From the IMG/VR virus record IMGVR_UViG_3300020438_000051, positions 1 through 55,330 of that record: a stretch of DNA of 55,330 nucleotides; one strand, written 5' to 3'. The notes beneath the pieces were generated by a model, which saw nothing but the letters and a program-made list of their open reading frames with translations, searched no databases and was not told where the DNA came from. The position numbers and the translations under genes are program-made. Below are positions 1-10,251 of this stretch, piece after piece. The DNA is from a virus. Within the stretch, counting starts at the first letter, position 1; every line of letters starts with the position of its first letter.

Positions 1-2601
1 GATGAAAGAATCTTAAACCTTTTGGGTCTTGATGATGCCATTGACCTTGACTATGCTACCTACAAGTCTCTTTTAAGAGAAAAGATGATGGCTGGTAGGT
101 TGTCAAACACTAATATGGTAACAGAGGAGACTGAGTTACTTACTAATGAGTTTAAAAGAGTAAAGGGAAATACAGGAAGGTTTAAGGTAAAGAAAGATAA
201 GATAAATTTTACGTCTTTCGTTAGTGAAACTTCAAAAAGGGGCAAGGAGTCGTCAAGTCCTAGCTCACCAATGATTAGTCTTCCGCCTGCAGGGACACCA
301 AAGGTAGAGGTAGACTCATCAGAGGAGGAGAAGACAGGTAAAATTGAGGGTATACAGAAGTTTTTAGGTGATGTTTCTGAAAGATTAGGAAAGATTGAGA
401 AGAATCTTAGTGATATGCTCGACCTTGAGTCTGAACAGATTGCTAATGAGAAAAAAGATGTAGAAGGTGATAGGATCACTGGAGAGAAACAGAAGAAAAG
501 AAAGAAAGAGAATAATTTAGAAAGTAGTGCATTAGGATCAGTTGGAAAAACAATAACAGATAAGGTAACAGCACCAGTCAAGGGATTCTTTGATACATTA
601 ATAAACTTTTTTACTCAAATCTTCCTTGGATCTGCAGTTCAATGGCTTATGAAGGCCATCAGCAATCCAATGATGTTTTTCAATCCATTTATCTCCATGA
701 TAAATGGAGTCATTAATCTGCTGAATGGAACTGTAAGTTTCCTCTTTGGGGGAATATTTGATGGTATCAATGTCTTTGTTGGACTGCTTAATGGTGGTCT
801 TGGTAATCTTGAGAATATGATCAATGGTGTCTTTGGTTTATTCGGTGAGGTAGCAGAAGAAGATAAAGTTGATTTGCCTGATATTCCAAAGGCAGAAGTT
901 CCACAAATACCAAATATACCATACTTCAAACCAGAAGCACCAAAGAAAGAAGAATCTACTCCAGTCAAAGGTATGGCTGGTGGTGGTGAGGTAGAAGGTG
1001 CTAAGGTAACAGGATATAAGGAGGGTGGGCAGGTAATCAACCTGAACGTCGGTGGGTGGAAGGGTGGTACTAATGTCATGAAACCAATAGTCGGTATGGC
1101 TGGTGGTGGTATGATTGCCATGAGTAATATAGTGAACCCTCCTGTTGAGATATCCAACATGGGATTTGCTGGTGGTGGTTCTATAACTGGTAGTTCTGGT
1201 CAGACCATCACAGGTATGGGACCCGATACTCAGTTAATTGCGGCTCAACCCGGTGAGATTGTGATGAGTAAGAAAGCTGTCCAATCCTATGGTGCCAATA
1301 ATCTTCTGGCCATGAATAGGGATGCTGGAGGCACTAACATCCCAACCATGGGTAGTGTCCAAGGGTTCTCTGGTGGTGGTCAGGTTGGAGCTCAAATGAC
1401 ACTGTCAAGTGATGCTCAATATGATGTCATCATTCCACTGGACCATACAAGAAAACCTGGAACCATTCCAGATACAGCTGGTGGAGGTACATTTAAAGCA
1501 TCAAATGCCACCGGAGCTGCTGGTAGGGAGAGAGAAGCACAGGACCCAGCAGCTAAGATTATAGCAGATAGGATGGCTAAACAGGGATTTAGAGTAAGAA
1601 TTTATTCACCAGAAGATGCTGGTGACTATGAAACCTACGACAAATATCTACAACAACAAGCGAAGATGGGTGTCAGGATCATGCCACTTCACTTTGATGC
1701 TGGTAGAGATGCTAGTGGTAAGATTGTAGGAACTGGTTTCCTCACAAGAACTAGAGCCGGTGATACAGACGATAAGAGATTTGCTGATCCTATTCAGGAG
1801 GTTCTTGCTGAGTTCCAAAGTGCCAATCCTGATCTGGGTAAGATAGCACAGGACACGGCTGGTAATACCACTGTGAATAAGGGTGAGGCATCACCAACTG
1901 CACTGGTTGAACTTGGTATCATGACCTTCTGGGAAAAGAAGTATGGTAAGGACTTTACTTCACACCCAGAGTTTGTACAGTTCGCAAACAACATTGCAGA
2001 CGCTGCTGTGGTTGGGTCGGGTCTTAAACCTAACACTACATTGATGTCTATAGATCCACAGACACCAATGACCCCACAACGTGGGGATGCCACCAAGGCA
2101 AAGAATACATTGGCCTTTATCGATAAGGCTATGGCGAATATTGATGAGAGGAGTGCAAACAACACCGGATCAGGTGACAGTGTTGTCATCCCTGGTGCTG
2201 GAACATATGTTGAGGGGACCACCATGGGATTCCTCCCAACTAACAAGTATTTTAACCCCAGTGGGGAAGAGATTAGTAAAGCAGTATTTGATGAGAGAGT
2301 ATCTTTCCTCATCAAAGAACAACAAGATATTATAAGCAAAGCTCCTTCGACGACACAGGTTACGCCAACAACACCATCAGCACAAGTAGCACCAACAACA
2401 CCACAACAACCAAATGTACCACCACCGAAATCACAGGGACAAGCGTCTATTATGGCGCTACCTGGTGGAGAGTCTGCATCAAGACCACAAAATTCAACTG
2501 TTGCGTCTGCCGGGCAGAAACAAGTTCCCTCGTTCTCGGCTAGAGATATGGGGAACCCTGAATTCATTGTCATCAAATCAATCTACAATATCGTAGGATA
2601 A
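1..2601 (+). CDS. Tail-associated structural protein with amidase_3-like domain (5' partial)
   Basis: The frame is open from base 1, so the gene begins upstream; the in-frame TTG at 22 is not a real start. The N-terminal third is charged and coiled-coil-like. A hydrophobic segment near 590-850 contains FFTQIFLGS, which also occurs in the next gene. Gly-rich repeats (MAGGG) follow at about 970-1400. The region 1425-2000 looks like a zinc N-acetylmuramoyl-L-alanine amidase (amidase_3): His in LDHTR (1444), Glu in GREREAQ (1528/1534), His in MPLHFDAG (1690) and Glu in ALVELG (1909) fit the family's H-E-H-E order. A Pro/Thr-rich linker and a short tail end the protein. It probably belongs to the tail tip or baseplate and cuts peptidoglycan during infection. 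The domain call is from motifs only. The stop overlaps the next start (TAATG). Confidence 0.75.
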   Translation, partial: DERILNLLGLDDAIDLDYATYKSLLREKMMAGRLSNTNMVTEETELLTNEFKRVKGNTGRFKVKKDKINFTSFVSETSKRGKESSSPSSPMISLPPAGTPKVEVDSSEEEKTGKIEGIQKFLGDVSERLGKIEKNLSDMLDLESEQIANEKKDVEGDRITGEKQKKRKKENNLESSALGSVGKTITDKVTAPVKGFFDTLINFFTQIFLGSAVQWLMKAISNPMMFFNPFISMINGVINLLNGTVSFLFGGIFDGINVFVGLLNGGLGNLENMINGVFGLFGEVAEEDKVDLPDIPKAEVPQIPNIPYFKPEAPKKEESTPVKGMAGGGEVEGAKVTGYKEGGQVINLNVGGWKGGTNVMKPIVGMAGGGMIAMSNIVNPPVEISNMGFAGGGSITGSSGQTITGMGPDTQLIAAQPGEIVMSKKAVQSYGANNLLAMNRDAGGTNIPTMGSVQGFSGGGQVGAQMTLSSDAQYDVIIPLDHTRKPGTIPDTAGGGTFKASNATGAAGREREAQDPAAKIIADRMAKQGFRVRIYSPEDAGDYETYDKYLQQQAKMGVRIMPLHFDAGRDASGKIVGTGFLTRTRAGDTDDKRFADPIQEVLAEFQSANPDLGKIAQDTAGNTTVNKGEASPTALVELGIMTFWEKKYGKDFTSHPEFVQFANNIADAAVVGSGLKPNTTLMSIDPQTPMTPQRGDATKAKNTLAFIDKAMANIDERSANNTGSGDSVVIPGAGTYVEGTTMGFLPTNKYFNPSGEEISKAVFDERVSFLIKEQQDIISKAPSTTQVTPTTPSAQVAPTTPQQPNVPPPKSQGQASIMALPGGESASRPQNSTVASAGQKQVPSFSARDMGNPEFIVIKSIYNIVG

Positions 2602-5600
2602 TGGCAGTACAAGCACTTATAGGTCCAGCAATCAAAGCTTTAGCCTCAGGGTCAGTAAAAAAGGCAGCGATGGGTGCTGCAAAAGGTGCTGTAAAGGATA
2701 AGGCAAAGAATTTTGTTACTGGTAAAGGTAAAAAGAAGAAGGAAAAGGGTGGTAAAGGTGGTGCCCTGGTAAAATCCAAAGATGAAAGTGTTCAAGGAGA
2801 ACAACAGGGTGGTAGTATCGTTGCCTCCACACCGATAGTTGGTAACTATAGAGTAGAGTCACTACCAGATAAACCAGACATTGAGGGAAAACCATCTGAG
2901 TTATCTTTTGAGAGTGTCAATAATCAACTTGATAGTATTGCTGGTCTGACTGAGGTTCTCAAAAAAACATCACAGGTCAAGTTAAAAACCGCCAACAATA
3001 GAGAAAAGGCTGAACGTAAGGCTGCTGAAAAAGATAAAAAGAGACAAAAAGAAAATCTGTTGGAGAAAGGTGCCGGTTTTGTCGGTGGACTGGCCAAGGG
3101 TATGGTTAGTAAAGCTGCTCCATTTGATCCATTAAAATTCTTTACTCAAATATTCCTTGGTTCACTCCTATTGTGGATCACAAAGAACGGAAGTAAGATA
3201 ATTGGTTTTCTTAAGGCTGGACTAGCTTTCTTCAATAATTTTGGTAAGATACTTAAAGGAGCTTTCACTCTTCTAGGTAAAGGAATTAAAGCTGGCCTTA
3301 GAGTTATCGGCAAGGCATTTCCAAGATTGGGTAAACTTGGTAAATCGATAAAAGGTATTTTTAAGACTGCTGGTAAGTCGATAAAGGGTGCCTTTAAAGG
3401 TATTGGTAATGGATTGAAGAATCTGGCTAAAGGGATAATTAATAAAATCAAAAGCTTAGGTAAGTTTTTAATGAATCCATTTGGTGGTAAGAAACCACCG
3501 AAGGGATCTCCTAAGGGTATTGCGAATGCTGCTAAAAATGCTGCTAAGAAGGGTGGTAAGGTAACCAATTCATTCAGAAGAGTGTTAAAACAACACGGTC
3601 CTGAGGCAGCTGAAAGATTTAAACAATTAGTTGATAAGGGGATGAACCCTGCTAAAGCTTCAAGAAGAGTCAATACAGCTATCAAGGCTGGTAAGATAAC
3701 ATCTCAACCAGCTAAGGCTGTAGGATCAAAAATTGCTAAGAAAGCCGGTCAGAAGTCACTCCTTACTTTGGGTAAGGGAGCACTTAAGTTCCTTAAGAGA
3801 ATACCCGTCATTGGTGGTCTCATCACATTGGTCGTCTCCTTGTTGAGTGGTGATCCAATAAGTCAGGCATTGTTTAAGACAGCTGGTGCCGTCCTGGGTG
3901 GTTTCTTAGGATCATTCATACCTATCCCAGTTGTGGGAACATTACTTGGTGAACTTATTGGTGAGTATACTGGTGACCTGATGTATCATCTCTTTATGGG
4001 AGGTGGTCCTGAGGCCGTCGGTAAGAAGTTGCAGGAAGATATCAAGGGTATGTTATCCATGGGTCAGGCTGCTCTTAGTTGGGCTGGTGATGGATTCGAG
4101 AGATTAATGGATGGTCTTCCTAAGTTTGCGGTTCCTGGTTTTGTTCCTTTTGTTGGTGGAAAAGATGTGATTAATCCACTTCCATTACTCGCGAATCCAT
4201 TGTCGGTGATACCTAAAGTTTATAAGGCTTTCTTTACCAGAGATCCAATGAATAAGGGTGATGTTAAATCCGAAGAAAAACCTGAGGAGATAAAGATCCA
4301 ACCCGAAATGACCGATCCTGCTCCAGATGGATATAGGGAGGACTTGGAGAATGAACCAACTGTTGGTACAAGAACTAGAACTAGAACTACATCTGATGCT
4401 GTTTATTGGGGTCCTCTCTTAGAAACTATCGCGAAGAAGGAATCATATGGAGGTTCTTATGATTCAATATATCCATCCACCACAAAACAAAGGAAGTATG
4501 GTGGAAAGGCACTAACGGAAATGACAATAGCTGAGGCATCCAAATGGCAAGCATCAACTACTCTTGAAAGAGGATCTGCTGCGGCAGGTAGATATCAGTT
4601 TATGCATATTCTAAGTCAAGCAAAATCTGCTAAACTGAAGGGAACTGATATGTTCTCCCCTGAGAATCAGGATAAGATGGCTATCAGTCTGATTGTAAAC
4701 AAAAGAGAAATCACTCCTGAGATGATTAAAAATGATCCAAATGAAGCAATGATTCGTTTGGGTATGGAATGGGCAGCCTTCCCAATGCCTGTAGACATGC
4801 AGGGTAAGCATCAATATGTAAAGGCTGGTCAATCATACTATGCAGGAGATGGAAGAAACGCATCCGGTGCAACTGTTGCGGAAATGAGATCATCTTTAAG
4901 TAAACTTGGAGCTCCACCAGTACAAACCACCCCATTAACCACCACACCACAAGTACGACCAACCACACCAATGGCTGAGGCACCAGTAAAGGTGCAACCT
5001 GGAATTGTTACTCCAGCTACAACAAAGACTCCACGAGGAACTACAACTACACCTCAAACAACTCCATCTATACAAAATCCACCACCGGCAGCTGCTCCAA
5101 CTGGTACTGGTTTGACTAATGTTGTTCCAGTTGAAAACTTACAATCAATTGGTGGTGGGACTGGTGAAGTTGGTATGACCAGTGGAAGAGGTATGAGATG
5201 GGGTAAAATGCATAGAGGTGTAGATATTGGAACAAGTGGTAAGAGGGGATATTATGTTGCACTCAAGTTGAAGGGTAAGGTATCAGATGTTGGTACATTT
5301 GATGGGTATGGTAAGACTGTTGTTATCACCTCTGGTGGAAAAGACTTCTTGTTTGCTCACCTTGCACAGACCATGGTATCAAAAGGTCAATCATATAATG
5401 GTGAGATCATAGGTGAGATTGGAAACACTGGTGCAGGAACTGGTGAACACCTACACTTTGAAGTCAGTCCTGCTGGAACTGGTGGTTATCAACAAGATGA
5501 AGACCCAATGCCATATGTCAAGTATATTGCTATTGGTAAAATGGGAGATGGTTCTTCTGTTGGAACAAGTGATAGAACTCCTAATCTTTCGATACAGGAT

Positions 5601-5900
5601 CCATCTACTAAATCACCATCACAATCAGGGTCTGTATCACCAGGTCAAAAGTCTTCTATTTCTACACCAGCTGCTATCAGACCAGGACAAACACCTTCTC
5701 CAGTGTCTGACATATCACAACAACTATCATATGAAACAATAGGTGGAACTACAATCCTGATGCACCCAAGTGGTCGTCAGTCTGGTGGTAGCGTAGGTGG
5801 TGGTGGAAGGTCTGGAACACCTATAATAATGGGTTCTGGTGATGTGGTAAATAGTTACTATAAATCACAACTACTAGGATTTTTATATAAACAAGGTTAA
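2601..5900 (+). CDS. Tail lysin structural protein: lysozyme-like plus M23 endopeptidase domains
   Basis: This 1099-aa protein has a Lys/Gly/Ala-rich N-terminal half with hydrophobic segments, including FFTQIFLGS shared with the upstream gene. Residues ~600-765 resemble a lytic transglycosylase or lysozyme-type domain: IAKKESYGG supplies a candidate catalytic Glu and AAGRYQFM matches the family's GxYQ region. A Thr/Pro-rich linker (~770-840) leads to an M23 (LytM) domain at ~853-975 with HRGVDIG (H871, D875) and EHLHFEV (H950, H952), the zinc ligand pattern of active M23 peptidases. The protein likely cuts both glycan and peptide bonds of the cell wall at infection. The start ATG overlaps the upstream stop by one base. 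The M23 call is strong; the lysozyme-like call is weaker. Confidence 0.85.
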   Translation: MAVQALIGPAIKALASGSVKKAAMGAAKGAVKDKAKNFVTGKGKKKKEKGGKGGALVKSKDESVQGEQQGGSIVASTPIVGNYRVESLPDKPDIEGKPSELSFESVNNQLDSIAGLTEVLKKTSQVKLKTANNREKAERKAAEKDKKRQKENLLEKGAGFVGGLAKGMVSKAAPFDPLKFFTQIFLGSLLLWITKNGSKIIGFLKAGLAFFNNFGKILKGAFTLLGKGIKAGLRVIGKAFPRLGKLGKSIKGIFKTAGKSIKGAFKGIGNGLKNLAKGIINKIKSLGKFLMNPFGGKKPPKGSPKGIANAAKNAAKKGGKVTNSFRRVLKQHGPEAAERFKQLVDKGMNPAKASRRVNTAIKAGKITSQPAKAVGSKIAKKAGQKSLLTLGKGALKFLKRIPVIGGLITLVVSLLSGDPISQALFKTAGAVLGGFLGSFIPIPVVGTLLGELIGEYTGDLMYHLFMGGGPEAVGKKLQEDIKGMLSMGQAALSWAGDGFERLMDGLPKFAVPGFVPFVGGKDVINPLPLLANPLSVIPKVYKAFFTRDPMNKGDVKSEEKPEEIKIQPEMTDPAPDGYREDLENEPTVGTRTRTRTTSDAVYWGPLLETIAKKESYGGSYDSIYPSTTKQRKYGGKALTEMTIAEASKWQASTTLERGSAAAGRYQFMHILSQAKSAKLKGTDMFSPENQDKMAISLIVNKREITPEMIKNDPNEAMIRLGMEWAAFPMPVDMQGKHQYVKAGQSYYAGDGRNASGATVAEMRSSLSKLGAPPVQTTPLTTTPQVRPTTPMAEAPVKVQPGIVTPATTKTPRGTTTTPQTTPSIQNPPPAAAPTGTGLTNVVPVENLQSIGGGTGEVGMTSGRGMRWGKMHRGVDIGTSGKRGYYVALKLKGKVSDVGTFDGYGKTVVITSGGKDFLFAHLAQTMVSKGQSYNGEIIGEIGNTGAGTGEHLHFEVSPAGTGGYQQDEDPMPYVKYIAIGKMGDGSSVGTSDRTPNLSIQDPSTKSPSQSGSVSPGQKSSISTPAAIRPGQTPSPVSDISQQLSYETIGGTTILMHPSGRQSGGSVGGGGRSGTPIIMGSGDVVNSYYKSQLLGFLYKQG

Positions 5901-7246
5901 TGTCACAATATTCATCAACAGCAGCTGCTAATATAAACAAGCTTACCATCTCATCTAATACTGATGGTGAAGTTGTGGATATTTCTGCTATCACGCCAGA
6001 GATATCATACTATGAGAGTGTGTTGTCAAACACTATCACTGCCACTATGGTTGTGGCTGAGACTGGATACGAATCTAAAGGGAAAGATACTCTAGCAACA
6101 CAGGGCCTTCTTGATGGTCTTCCGATCAGAGGTGGGGAGAGAGTTGATGTTGATATTGAAGATCAACAGGGCAATAAACTTAGTTTTAAACAGGGTCTCT
6201 ATGTGAATAGAGCCAGGAATGCAACACCTGGAACACAGAAAGATGTATATTACATTGACCTCTGTTCAAAAGAATACTTTGCTAATGAACAAACTAGAGT
6301 AGTGAAGAGATATGAGGGTAAGATCTCTGATAGTGTTTCTTCAATTTTAACTGAGGTTCTTAAGTCTAAAGGTGGATCTTTCAATATTGATTCAACAGCT
6401 ATTGATTATAATTTTATAGGTAATGACAGGAAACCTCTATACACCTGTACCTGGTTGGCATCTAAGTCGGTTCCTTTAGGATCTGGTAAGGGTAAGAATA
6501 GTATAGGTGGAGCTGCTGGATATCTATTCTTCCAAACAAGAGAAGGATTCAATTTCAGATCTATTGATACAATTTTTGATCAAACTGTCAACAAAAGATA
6601 TATTTACAACAACTCAGGTAAGAATCCAGCAGATGGATATGATGGTAATGTTTTATCCTATGATATCGATAGAGATGTTGATATGAAAGACAGCCTGGCA
6701 ACAGGTGCATATAATAACAGGTCAATCTTCTTTGACTTCTATTCAATGAACTACAAGGTTGTTGAGTATGATATTGGTAAACAGAAGAACAAGATTACTA
6801 CTGCTGGTAAGAAGTTTGCACCTAGTCAAGTAGCAAGAGAGTTTACACAATCTCCGACGAGATTGTTTAGTCATGTGCTGGATGTTGGTACAATTCCTAG
6901 AGGTGCCACATCTGATGCTCAGTTAAAGAACTGGCAGGACAATAAACAATCTTCTAACTATGACGCTGAGAGAAGTATGGTCCAATCGGTGATGAGATAT
7001 AATCAACTCTTCGCCGTTCAAATAAACATCACTATTGCTGGTGACTTCAGTATTAAGGCTGGAGATCTTGTCTATTGTGATTTCCCAGAACTAAAAGGTG
7101 AGAGTGGATTAGAAGTTAATGATCAGAGTGGAGGCATATATATGGTAGCACACGTCTGTCATCGTATTACACCACAGGATTCTTTCAGTAGTCTTTCATT
7201 GGTCAGAGATTCATTTGGCAAAAACACAGGGTTCACGAACAAATGA
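5900..7246 (+). CDS. Baseplate hub protein, gp27-like by position
   Basis: The 448-aa protein has no signal peptide or membrane segment and is rich in beta-strand-type sequence. It starts in a TAATG overlap and ends 4 nt inside the next gene, which carries a gp5-type OB-fold domain. In T4 the trimeric hub gp27 binds gp5. The size (T4 gp27 is about 390 aa), position and the pattern of hub or late-control-type proteins (early EISYYESVLSNTITATMVV, late LFAVQINITIAGDFSIKAGDLVYCDFPEL split across strands) suggest the same role. The name is inferred mainly from context, with no single diagnostic motif. It would sit at the centre of the baseplate under the tail tube. Confidence 0.6.
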   Translation: MSQYSSTAAANINKLTISSNTDGEVVDISAITPEISYYESVLSNTITATMVVAETGYESKGKDTLATQGLLDGLPIRGGERVDVDIEDQQGNKLSFKQGLYVNRARNATPGTQKDVYYIDLCSKEYFANEQTRVVKRYEGKISDSVSSILTEVLKSKGGSFNIDSTAIDYNFIGNDRKPLYTCTWLASKSVPLGSGKGKNSIGGAAGYLFFQTREGFNFRSIDTIFDQTVNKRYIYNNSGKNPADGYDGNVLSYDIDRDVDMKDSLATGAYNNRSIFFDFYSMNYKVVEYDIGKQKNKITTAGKKFAPSQVAREFTQSPTRLFSHVLDVGTIPRGATSDAQLKNWQDNKQSSNYDAERSMVQSVMRYNQLFAVQINITIAGDFSIKAGDLVYCDFPELKGESGLEVNDQSGGIYMVAHVCHRITPQDSFSSLSLVRDSFGKNTGFTNK

Positions 7247-10200
7247 TAGAACAGGGTTTATTTAAAAAATATTTTGTAGGTAGAGATGGTTTCTATTGGT
7301 GGATAGGTCAGATTGCACCAGAGAAATCATGGAGGGATAATAAGAGGGGTATTCCAAGTGATGACAATAAGAAAACTCCTGGATTTGGTGAGAGATATAA
7401 GGTTCGTATCATGGGGCACCACACGGCTGTTCCGTCTGAGTTGTCCGATGATGAGTTACCTTGGGCATCAGTTATGTACCCAGTCACCGCTGGTGGTGGT
7501 ACGGGTGCTTCATCACAATCATGTAACCTGAGACAGGGTATGTTTGTGTTTGGATTCTTCATGGATGGAGAAGACGGACAACAACCTGTAATCATGGGCG
7601 TGATTGGAACTAACAGCTACACAGCTGTTATGAAGAATATTCCTGATGCTAAGTTCATTCCTTTCACTGGTCTATCACCAGAGAATGGTGATAGAGTTGC
7701 TACCTATGCAAGATCAGCCAGTGACAGTAAGGGTGAGGTTGCACCCACATCATCAGAGGTTAATGGAGAACCACAAGAGAACAGTCAAGTAAACAATAGT
7801 CCAGAGGAACACTCATCAGAGGGAAAATCTGCAGCTGATTCAGTTTCTGCTGAGGACAAAGAAGAATATATACCGGTACCCAAACCAGCAGAATGTAGTG
7901 AAATTCCTATGGCTGGTCTTCAACTATCAATGGCCAACTCTATTAAGGACATTGAGAAATTAAGAGGAACACTTAGTGACGCTAGGTTATCAGCAACCAG
8001 AGGCGTATCTGACTTCCAGAGTATGATTCTTGAGAAGAAAACACAGATGAAAGAGGACATCTCTTCTGCCTTGAAATGGGTATTTGATGAGATGATTAAG
8101 AAAGTATCGGGACTTGGAAATGAAATAAATCGACTCCTGCAGGGAATAGCAGGAGCAAATGAAAACTATGCTGGTCAACCGGGATTTGTTCAGACAGTTA
8201 ATGGTTTTATTTGTGCAGTCAAAGCGGTATTCCAAGCTCTAATTGAATATCTGGGTGATCTGGTTGATTCTATAGTTGATAAGGTTATCAATGTAGCTAG
8301 GTGTTTCGTAGAAGACTTTATAGCTTCTATCTTGGCACAAATTGATAACCTTCTTACTCAGTTTATCAATACTGTGTTCGGTGCGGCCATGGATGTTATC
8401 AATGGTGTCATTAATGTAGGTGATCAAGCACTTAGTATTGCAGCCAATATTACTTCATTTGTTCAGGACATTCTTTCTATTCTTGATTGTGAGGCAAATG
8501 ATTCTTGTGAGGCTTATCGTGTTGATCAATGGAATATTCTTACGGGTGGTCAAAGTGATAGAAAAAGCCTTGGTAGTATCGTTGATAAGGTTAAAGGATT
8601 TAGTGACCAGTTCAATCAAGTATTTGACTTTACCAATGGTATCAGTGATGTCATAGAGAATCAGTTTAACTTTAATTTGGATAGTATCTTTGATAAACCT
8701 GATTGTGAAATCGGTCCTTTGTTGTGTGGTCCTCCAAGTATAGCAATCTTTGGTGGTACTGGTGCTGGATTTGCAGCCAATCCTATCATTAGTGAAAGCG
8801 GATCAATCATTGGTATAGATCTTGTATCAATGGGTAGTGGATATGGTGATGGTTCCTATGCAAAAATTGTAGATGCATGTGGCAATGGTAATGGTGGTGT
8901 AATTATTCCATTCCTTGGACAATTTGGGGATGACATTTGGGATAGATTGAATGGATATGAAGATGATTTTGGTGATCGTGATGACCTTGTGGGTCAAGGG
9001 CAGAGAGGTGTTCTTGATTCTTTCTGGCAAAACAGAAGGTTTGAATTAGGATCTGGTAGTGGTGGTGCTGATGGTCCTTCAATAACATCACCAGCATTTG
9101 CTGGTTTGGGATCGGTTTTCACTGGTCGTATTGGTCCCGAAAGATTGGCTCTTGGTGGTGATATAACTGGTGTCACTACTGCTATCTTTGATCCTTTCGT
9201 TGCAACGAGACCTATTGATGAGAAAATAGAGAATCAACAATCAATCTTTACCGGTAATATTACTGCTGACTCTGGTAGATTGAATATTGGTATCGGTGAC
9301 ACTGATGATTTTGGTCTTGGTTTCTCCACTAGTACACTAGGATCAACAGTTGATGGCGGTTTTAAGTATACTAGTATTAGTTCATCACCATTCGCTGGTC
9401 TGAGCAGTGTTACTTCTGGTATCACTACTAACAGACTTACTGGTGGATTTATATCTACATCTATATTTGATCCTCAACTTGCAATAAGACCTGGTATAGA
9501 CACGACTGGACTACCCACTGATTCTATACTCAATCAAGGTGTTATTGGATTTATAATCAAGGATGGTGGTACAGGTTATTTGACCAAACCAGATGGATCA
9601 AAAGGTGGTATGAATAGAACTTGGTCTCGTTCTGATCAAACCATTTTAAAGAAAATAGATGGAACTTATTTACAACCACTTAATCCTGGAGCATTTTTGA
9701 AACTAGTGGTGGGAGACATTATAGAGACTCCACCTGGAACAAAGATAGTATCAGAGAAATCTGATGATGGAACTGGCGGTGGTGAGGAGATTATTGGTGG
9801 CACACCTTATATTGTAAAGAATAGTGGAAACATTACCGTTCCTAATCCAACTAAGGGCACAATAAAATTTGATTTCCCCACAAGTTCTGACGGAACATAT
9901 CCAGTTATTTTATATTTGAGAGCTATCTATATTGATATTCCTGGTGCATCATATAAAGATGGTGATGAAGTTATTATTTCACCTAGTAAGGGTGCTAAGG
10001 CTGTAATTGAGACAAGTCCTAGTGGCGGTGTTTATAGAATCAAAGTAACAGAAACAGGAGAAGGATTCAAAGAAATGCCCAGAGTTTATATCAAGTCTGA
10101 TACCGGTATTGGTGCCAGACTTCTTCCCCAACTTGGTGTAAATAGAGTTGAAGAAGACAAAATTGATGCAGATACTGTTGATAAAGTTGTCAATGTTACT

Positions 10201-10251
10201 GACACTACAGGAAGTATAGCTTCATCGTATAGCACATCAGGAGGTATTTAA
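7243..10251 (+). CDS. gp5: gp5-like baseplate hub/spike protein (OB-fold, no lysozyme)
   Basis: Residues 1-125 match the gp5 N-terminal OB-fold as seen in cyanophages (YWWIGQI, RYKVRIMGHH, PWASVMYP, QPVIMGVIGT). T4 gp5 has a lysozyme domain next, but here a long insert with helical, coiled-coil-like sequence (~220-410) follows and no lysozyme motif is visible. The C-terminal half has Gly-rich beta repeats. Two copies of a segment of about 40 residues occur near 615 and 715 (FAGLGSV...RLALGG...IFDP and FAGLSSV...RLTGGF...IFDP). GSGYGDGS and GTGYLTKP are further repeated turns. The gene overlaps its neighbours at both ends (ATGA, TAATG), which suggests translational coupling in a baseplate operon. 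Cell-wall activity seems to have moved to the two upstream genes. Confidence 0.8.
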   Translation: MIEQGLFKKYFVGRDGFYWWIGQIAPEKSWRDNKRGIPSDDNKKTPGFGERYKVRIMGHHTAVPSELSDDELPWASVMYPVTAGGGTGASSQSCNLRQGMFVFGFFMDGEDGQQPVIMGVIGTNSYTAVMKNIPDAKFIPFTGLSPENGDRVATYARSASDSKGEVAPTSSEVNGEPQENSQVNNSPEEHSSEGKSAADSVSAEDKEEYIPVPKPAECSEIPMAGLQLSMANSIKDIEKLRGTLSDARLSATRGVSDFQSMILEKKTQMKEDISSALKWVFDEMIKKVSGLGNEINRLLQGIAGANENYAGQPGFVQTVNGFICAVKAVFQALIEYLGDLVDSIVDKVINVARCFVEDFIASILAQIDNLLTQFINTVFGAAMDVINGVINVGDQALSIAANITSFVQDILSILDCEANDSCEAYRVDQWNILTGGQSDRKSLGSIVDKVKGFSDQFNQVFDFTNGISDVIENQFNFNLDSIFDKPDCEIGPLLCGPPSIAIFGGTGAGFAANPIISESGSIIGIDLVSMGSGYGDGSYAKIVDACGNGNGGVIIPFLGQFGDDIWDRLNGYEDDFGDRDDLVGQGQRGVLDSFWQNRRFELGSGSGGADGPSITSPAFAGLGSVFTGRIGPERLALGGDITGVTTAIFDPFVATRPIDEKIENQQSIFTGNITADSGRLNIGIGDTDDFGLGFSTSTLGSTVDGGFKYTSISSSPFAGLSSVTSGITTNRLTGGFISTSIFDPQLAIRPGIDTTGLPTDSILNQGVIGFIIKDGGTGYLTKPDGSKGGMNRTWSRSDQTILKKIDGTYLQPLNPGAFLKLVVGDIIETPPGTKIVSEKSDDGTGGGEEIIGGTPYIVKNSGNITVPNPTKGTIKFDFPTSSDGTYPVILYLRAIYIDIPGASYKDGDEVIISPSKGAKAVIETSPSGGVYRIKVTETGEGFKEMPRVYIKSDTGIGARLLPQLGVNRVEEDKIDADTVDKVVNVTDTTGSIASSYSTSGGI

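Noticed and set aside
22-24. TTG start giving an 859-aa first protein
   Set aside because: The frame has no stop back to base 1, so the gene is simply cut by the window edge.
1794-2576. Long minus-strand ORF (260 aa) and other antisense ORFs such as 60-581, 639-1160 and 3146-3685
   Set aside because: They are complementary shadows of well-supported + strand genes with strong codon bias; no ribosome-binding site or recognisable product.
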